NCBI GenBank assembly: GCA_028868235.1
Contig: JAGWUW010000075.1
Location: 1-9,239 of the forward strand
Direction of reading: 5' to 3'
From: Betaproteobacteria bacterium
GTDB lineage: Bacteria > Pseudomonadota > Gammaproteobacteria > Burkholderiales > Rhodocyclaceae
DNA length: 9,239 nucleotides
The notes beneath the pieces were generated by a model. It searched no databases and was not told the DNA's origin. It saw only the letters and a program-made list of their open reading frames with translations. Positions within the stretch are counted from its first letter, which is position 1, and each line of letters starts with the position of its first letter. Position numbers and translations under genes: made by a program. Shown here in pieces: positions 6,041 to 9,239 of the stretch.

Positions 6041-8652
6041 GCCTGCCGGTATTTCCATTGATGATGCAGGGTGCGTAATTTTTCCAGTGCTGATTCGTAT
6101 TCGACGTCGGCGATCAGGGCGCCTGTTTGGGCAATTATCTTCTCATATTCGGACGGAATTTTTCCATCGGCTGCGAGCGTTTGTTTCAATCTTGCGAAAT
6201 GCGCTTCGCTGGAGGCATTGGCTGAGATGAGGTCGGATTCGAGCAGGGCGAACCAAGCTTCGATACTACCCTCGTGATCGGAGAATGGTTCACTCGGTGT
6301 AGCGGGCAGGGGTAGGGAAGCCAGGCCTTCCATAACACGGCTCAAGGTGGCGGCGAATTCATCCATGAGCGGCCCGGGATCGCTTGTTTGGCTCAGGCAG
6401 GTTTCTAGCGCCCGAGCCTGGTCGGCCAACTGGCCTGCGCCCAGCGAAGCTGCGACAGATTTGATCGAATGGGCTAGACGTACGGCCTCATTTTGCCGGC
6501 CATCGGCCAGGCTTTGGCGGATGCTGATCGCCGTGCCGGCAAAATCCTGGCGGAAAGTCCTGGCGGATTTCAGGAACATCTCGGGTTGGTGCATATGCAA
6601 GGCCAGTCCGCGGCGTAGGTCGAGGCCTTCGATCATCGGCCAGTCGATTTGTTCTGACGGTGCGGGTAGTGCTACATCCTGCCCACCTGTCGGCGGCAGC
6701 CATTGGGCAATGGCTTCGTAGAGGACTGCCGCCATGATCGGCTTGGTGACATGGGCATTCATCCCGGCAGCCCGGGATTGGTTCTGATCTTCCGCTGTCG
6801 CGTGGGCAGTCATCGCGATGACCGGCAGATCGTGCAGTTGGGGATCGGCCCGAATGATGCGGCAGGCTGTCAGACCATCCATGATCGGCATCTGGATGTC
6901 CATGAGGACCAGCCGGAAGGCTTCCCGATGCAGCAGGTCAATGGCCTCCTGGCCGTTGGTTGCCACACGAGTGTCCAGGCCGGCCTTCTTGAGCAGAGCA
7001 GTGGCGATCGTCTGATTGATAGGGATATCCTCGACGAGCAGGACCCGCTCGCCGGTCCAGCGTGGATGCGGGGTCGGTGCTGTATTGCCAGTTGTCGTCC
7101 GGGGTATCGCCTGGCGCTGCGCGCTTTCCTCGCGCGGGAGGCCGAATATGCCGGTAAAGCGGAATGTACTGCCTTGCCCTGGGACACTGCTGACCGTGAT
7201 TTCGCCGTCCATCAACTCGACCAGCTGGCGGCAGATGGAGAGGCCAAGGCCGGTCCCGCCGAAGCGTCGGGTAATGCTGCTATCCGCCTGGGTAAAGGGC
7301 GAGAATAGGAATTCCTGCTGTTCCGGGGGAATGCCGATACCGGTATCGCTGACCGTAAAGGCGAGGCGGATGCGTTCGGAATCGCTGTCCAGTATGCTGA
7401 CACCGATGTCCACATGACCTTGTTCGGTGAACTTCATGGCATTGCCGACCAGATTGATCAGGATTTGTCCCAGGCGAAGCGCATCGCCAACAAGGCGTGG
7501 CGGCAGGGTGGCTTCGTTGGGAAGATTCAGCGACAGGCCCTGATTCCGGGCTTGTGGGGTAAACAGACCGGCCAAGGAGCGGAAGACCTTGGCCGGCTCG
7601 AACAATGCCCTTTCCAAGACCAAGCCGCCGGCTTCGATCTTCGAGTAATCCAGCACATCGTTGATGATACCGAGCAGGGTTTCCGAGGATTGCACGACCT
7701 GCTCCAGGTATTCGCGTTGTTGTGGCTGCAGCGTGGTGTCCAGCACCATTTGGCTAAGTCCGACGATAGCGTTCATCGGGGTGCGGATCTCGTGACTCAT
7801 CCGGGCCAGGAAGTCGGACTTTGCCCGATTGGCGCGTCGGGCATCGGCGATGGCTTCTTGCAGCGCCTGGGTACGGTCCTCGACCATCGCTTCCAATGAA
7901 TCACGGTAGCATCCCAGTTCTTGGTCGCGCGTTTGCAGGGAGTCCAGCATGCGGTTGAAGCTCTGACCCAGGCTGCCGATTTCGTCCCGGTGTCTGATAT
8001 CGACCCGTTCGGTCAGGCCGGCGTCCTGTGAAATGCGGTTGGCAAGCCGATCAAGTTGCTCAAGCGGGGCGGTCAGCCGGACAACGGCAAAGCGTGTGAG
8101 CAGCAAGGAGATGATCAGTGCTGCGAGCAGGAGAAGGAAGGTATCCCGGGCGGCCTCCCGCATATGGGCATGAAATTGCTCGAGCGAGACGAGCATTTCG
8201 ATCCAGCCGACCGGGCTGTTCTGTCCGGCAAGTTGGATGGGCTCGCGTACCAGCAGGTAATCGTCAATCAGCGAAGCGGTCGCAGGATTGCTCGGAAAGG
8301 GCAGAGTGCTGGCGTCGGGGCGCCGGTATTCGGCCAGCACGTGGCCGTTGGGCAACAAGGTGCGGCTGGCCGCGATAACTGGATTGATGGCCAGCGAACC
8401 GAGCAGGCGCTCAGCCTCGCGGGCATCGCCGAAGGCCAGGGCGGCTTGGGAATTGTTGGCCAGCAGGCGGGCCTGGGCGGTCATTGACTCCGACCATTCC
8501 GTCTGCAGCAGGTGCCGTTGCTGGCTGTAAACCAGCCAAAATACCAGGACGACGACGATCAGTAGGAAAGAAAAGGAGAGTGCCACCAGCTTGTTGCGAA
8601 TGGTCGGTTGTGGGGCCAGTCGCGTGAGCAGGGCTTTGCGGATAGTTTTCAT
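6037..8652 (-). CDS. Membrane hybrid histidine kinase: CHASE8-like sensor, HAMP, HisKA, HATPase, REC, HPt
   Basis: This 871-residue tripartite sensor kinase starts a phosphorelay. Helices at about 22-43 and 171-190 flank a periplasmic domain of about 125 residues (includes [20 protein letters not shown], resembling CHASE8). A HAMP domain (about 190-243) and a coiled coil follow. HisKA holds His287 in [11 protein letters not shown]. The HATPase domain has Asn400 and Asn404 (N box), Asp436 in DTGIGIP, and GGTGLGL (465-471). REC (about 535-650) has phosphoacceptor Asp585 in LMDIQMP and Lys637. HPt has His728 in [13 protein letters not shown] last helical stretch (about 790-871) has no phosphorylatable motif. 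The start at 8652 overlaps the YfiR stop as ATGA, and the end overlaps the cyclase the same way. The likely route is His287 to Asp585 to His728 to Asp54 of the cyclase. CHASE8 assignment is by eye. Confidence 0.93.
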   Translation of the reverse strand: MKTIRKALLTRLAPQPTIRNKLVALSFSFLLIVVVLVFWLVYSQQRHLLQTEWSESMTAQARLLANNSQAALAFGDAREAERLLGSLAINPVIAASRTLLPNGHVLAEYRRPDASTLPFPSNPATASLIDDYLLVREPIQLAGQNSPVGWIEMLVSLEQFHAHMREAARDTFLLLLAALIISLLLTRFAVVRLTAPLEQLDRLANRISQDAGLTERVDIRHRDEIGSLGQSFNRMLDSLQTRDQELGCYRDSLEAMVEDRTQALQEAIADARRANRAKSDFLARMSHEIRTPMNAIVGLSQMVLDTTLQPQQREYLEQVVQSSETLLGIINDVLDYSKIEAGGLVLERALFEPAKVFRSLAGLFTPQARNQGLSLNLPNEATLPPRLVGDALRLGQILINLVGNAMKFTEQGHVDIGVSILDSDSERIRLAFTVSDTGIGIPPEQQEFLFSPFTQADSSITRRFGGTGLGLSICRQLVELMDGEITVSSVPGQGSTFRFTGIFGLPREESAQRQAIPRTTTGNTAPTPHPRWTGERVLLVEDIPINQTIATALLKKAGLDTRVATNGQEAIDLLHREAFRLVLMDIQMPIMDGLTACRIIRADPQLHDLPVIAMTAHATAEDQNQSRAAGMNAHVTKPIMAAVLYEAIAQWLPPTGGQDVALPAPSEQIDWPMIEGLDLRRGLALHMHQPEMFLKSARTFRQDFAGTAISIRQSLADGRQNEAVRLAHSIKSVAASLGAGQLADQARALETCLSQTSDPGPLMDEFAATLSRVMEGLASLPLPATPSEPFSDHEGSIEAWFALLESDLISANASSEAHFARLKQTLAADGKIPSEYEKIIAQTGALIADVEYESALEKLRTLHHQWKYRQA

Positions 8653-9182
8653 GGCTCAATCACCCGTGCCAGGCGCAGTAGTTGCGCGTTGAACTCAAAA
8701 CCGTTTTTTCGGGCGCTGTGCCGGTTGATGACGATACTGACCCGCTCACCCTCCAGTGGCAATTCGATCATCCCACCCGCCCGGGCGAAGCCGGGAATGT
8801 CCGAAACAGATACTAGGCGGCGGTTTTCGATCTTATTCAACCAGCTGTCGAGGTTGCCGGCCTCGCTGCGCGGGATGAACAGCAACTGGCAGGCGCCGAG
8901 GTCACCCTGAGGTTGTCGGGTTTCAACGGTAGCAATGTTCTGATCGATCTGATTGAGTGCGTTGCCGAACGGGTTCTTGCCCGCCACGCACAGGGTTAGC
9001 GGCGTTGGCGGCTTGCTGTCGGCGGGCCAGTAGACAAACTGCGACAGTCGGTAGAACAGAATCGCCTTCATGCCATATTCGGAAACGTCCTGCGCCTGAG
9101 CGACACGCATCGGCAGCAGGCAGAGACAGAGCGCGATGATTAGCGCTTGGCGAAGGAGGGCTGGAAGTTGCAAGGCAGGCAC
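8649..9182 (-). CDS. Periplasmic YfiR-family protein (DUF4154)
   Basis: In Pseudomonas, YfiR is a periplasmic inhibitor that binds the sensor part of the cyclase YfiN. This protein has 177 residues with a signal peptide: a hydrophobic core at about 12-24 and a likely cleavage after AQA at 30. Family features are the start [30 protein letters not shown] (64-73), [10 protein letters not shown] (98-107), [18 protein letters not shown] and the C-terminal LLRLARVI. The mature part has only two cysteines, Cys65 and Cys98, which could form one disulfide. The start is GTG 9182; the receptor stop lies in the same frame 9 bases upstream, so no ATG fits and TTG 9173 is the only common alternative. No clear ribosome binding site is present, so translation is probably coupled to the receptor. 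The neighbouring kinase carries the partner-type sensor domain. Confidence 0.88.
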   Translation of the reverse strand: MPALQLPALLRQALIIALCLCLLPMRVAQAQDVSEYGMKAILFYRLSQFVYWPADSKPPTPLTLCVAGKNPFGNALNQIDQNIATVETRQPQGDLGACQLLFIPRSEAGNLDSWLNKIENRRLVSVSDIPGFARAGGMIELPLEGERVSIVINRHSARKNGFEFNAQLLRLARVIEP

Positions 9183-9191
9183 GCCAGGTCG

Positions 9192-9239
9192 TCAGAAACG
9201 GTATTCGGCCGTTCCCATCAGGGTGCGCGGTTGCTGCGG
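9192..9239 (-). CDS. C-terminal end of a probable TonB-dependent outer-membrane receptor (cut by window edge)
   Basis: Only the last 15 codons and the TGA are inside the window, ending PRTLMGTAEYRF. A proline-arginine followed by a last amphipathic strand that ends in an aromatic residue (Phe) is the usual end of a beta-barrel outer-membrane protein, and the pattern is very like TonB-dependent receptors. The stop is 9 bases before the YfiR-family gene, in the same direction, so the two are probably cotranscribed. Receptors next to YfiR-family genes are familiar from other proteobacteria. The substrate cannot be guessed from this end, and another barrel type is possible. Confidence 0.6.
   Translation of the reverse strand, partial: PQQPRTLMGTAEYRF

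Noticed and set aside
6703..7308. Plus-strand open frame opposite the kinase REC and HATPase domains
   Set aside because: The opposite strand encodes the full set of kinase motifs in one frame; this is a shadow.

Overview
This GC-rich window looks like chromosomal DNA of a betaproteobacterium. Rhodocyclales (Dechloromonas/Azonexus-like) is my best guess, from the ogt-xerD pair, the form of the glutaryl-CoA dehydrogenase, and the density of membrane sensors and c-di-GMP genes. This placement is inferred from protein character, not from a search. Almost every gene is on the minus strand; only one small gene reads on the plus strand. There are no RNA genes, insertion sequences or CRISPR arrays that I can see, and no gene-free stretch longer than about 110 bases.

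Right part (9239 down to 5129, minus strand): the last codons of a probable TonB-dependent outer-membrane receptor, then a periplasmic YfiR-family protein, a large membrane hybrid histidine kinase (CHASE8-like sensor, HAMP, HisKA, HATPase, REC, HPt and an extra C-terminal helical module), and a REC-GGDEF diguanylate cyclase. The spacing is very tight: 9 nt, then two 4-nt ATGA overlaps. It reads as one operon carrying a signal from the outer membrane through the periplasm and a phosphorelay to c-di-GMP. It resembles the Pseudomonas YfiBNR system, but a phosphorelay kinase sits between YfiR and the cyclase, and the receptor takes the outer-membrane place.

Middle (5112 to 3428): a small six-cysteine protein of unknown function on the plus strand diverges from proA (proline biosynthesis) across about 110 bases. 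These hold a perfect TATAAT for proA and a 10-bp palindrome. A strong intrinsic terminator lies after proA and ends just before the ribosome binding site of the next gene.

Left part (3428 down to 1, minus strand): gcdH (glutaryl-CoA dehydrogenase), ogt (O6-alkylguanine-DNA repair) and xerD (chromosome dimer resolution) are packed as an apparent operon (22-nt gap, then a 20-nt overlap). They are followed by a 70-residue two-helix membrane protein with a hairpin behind it. The window ends inside a membrane PAS-domain sensor whose C-terminal output domain lies outside.
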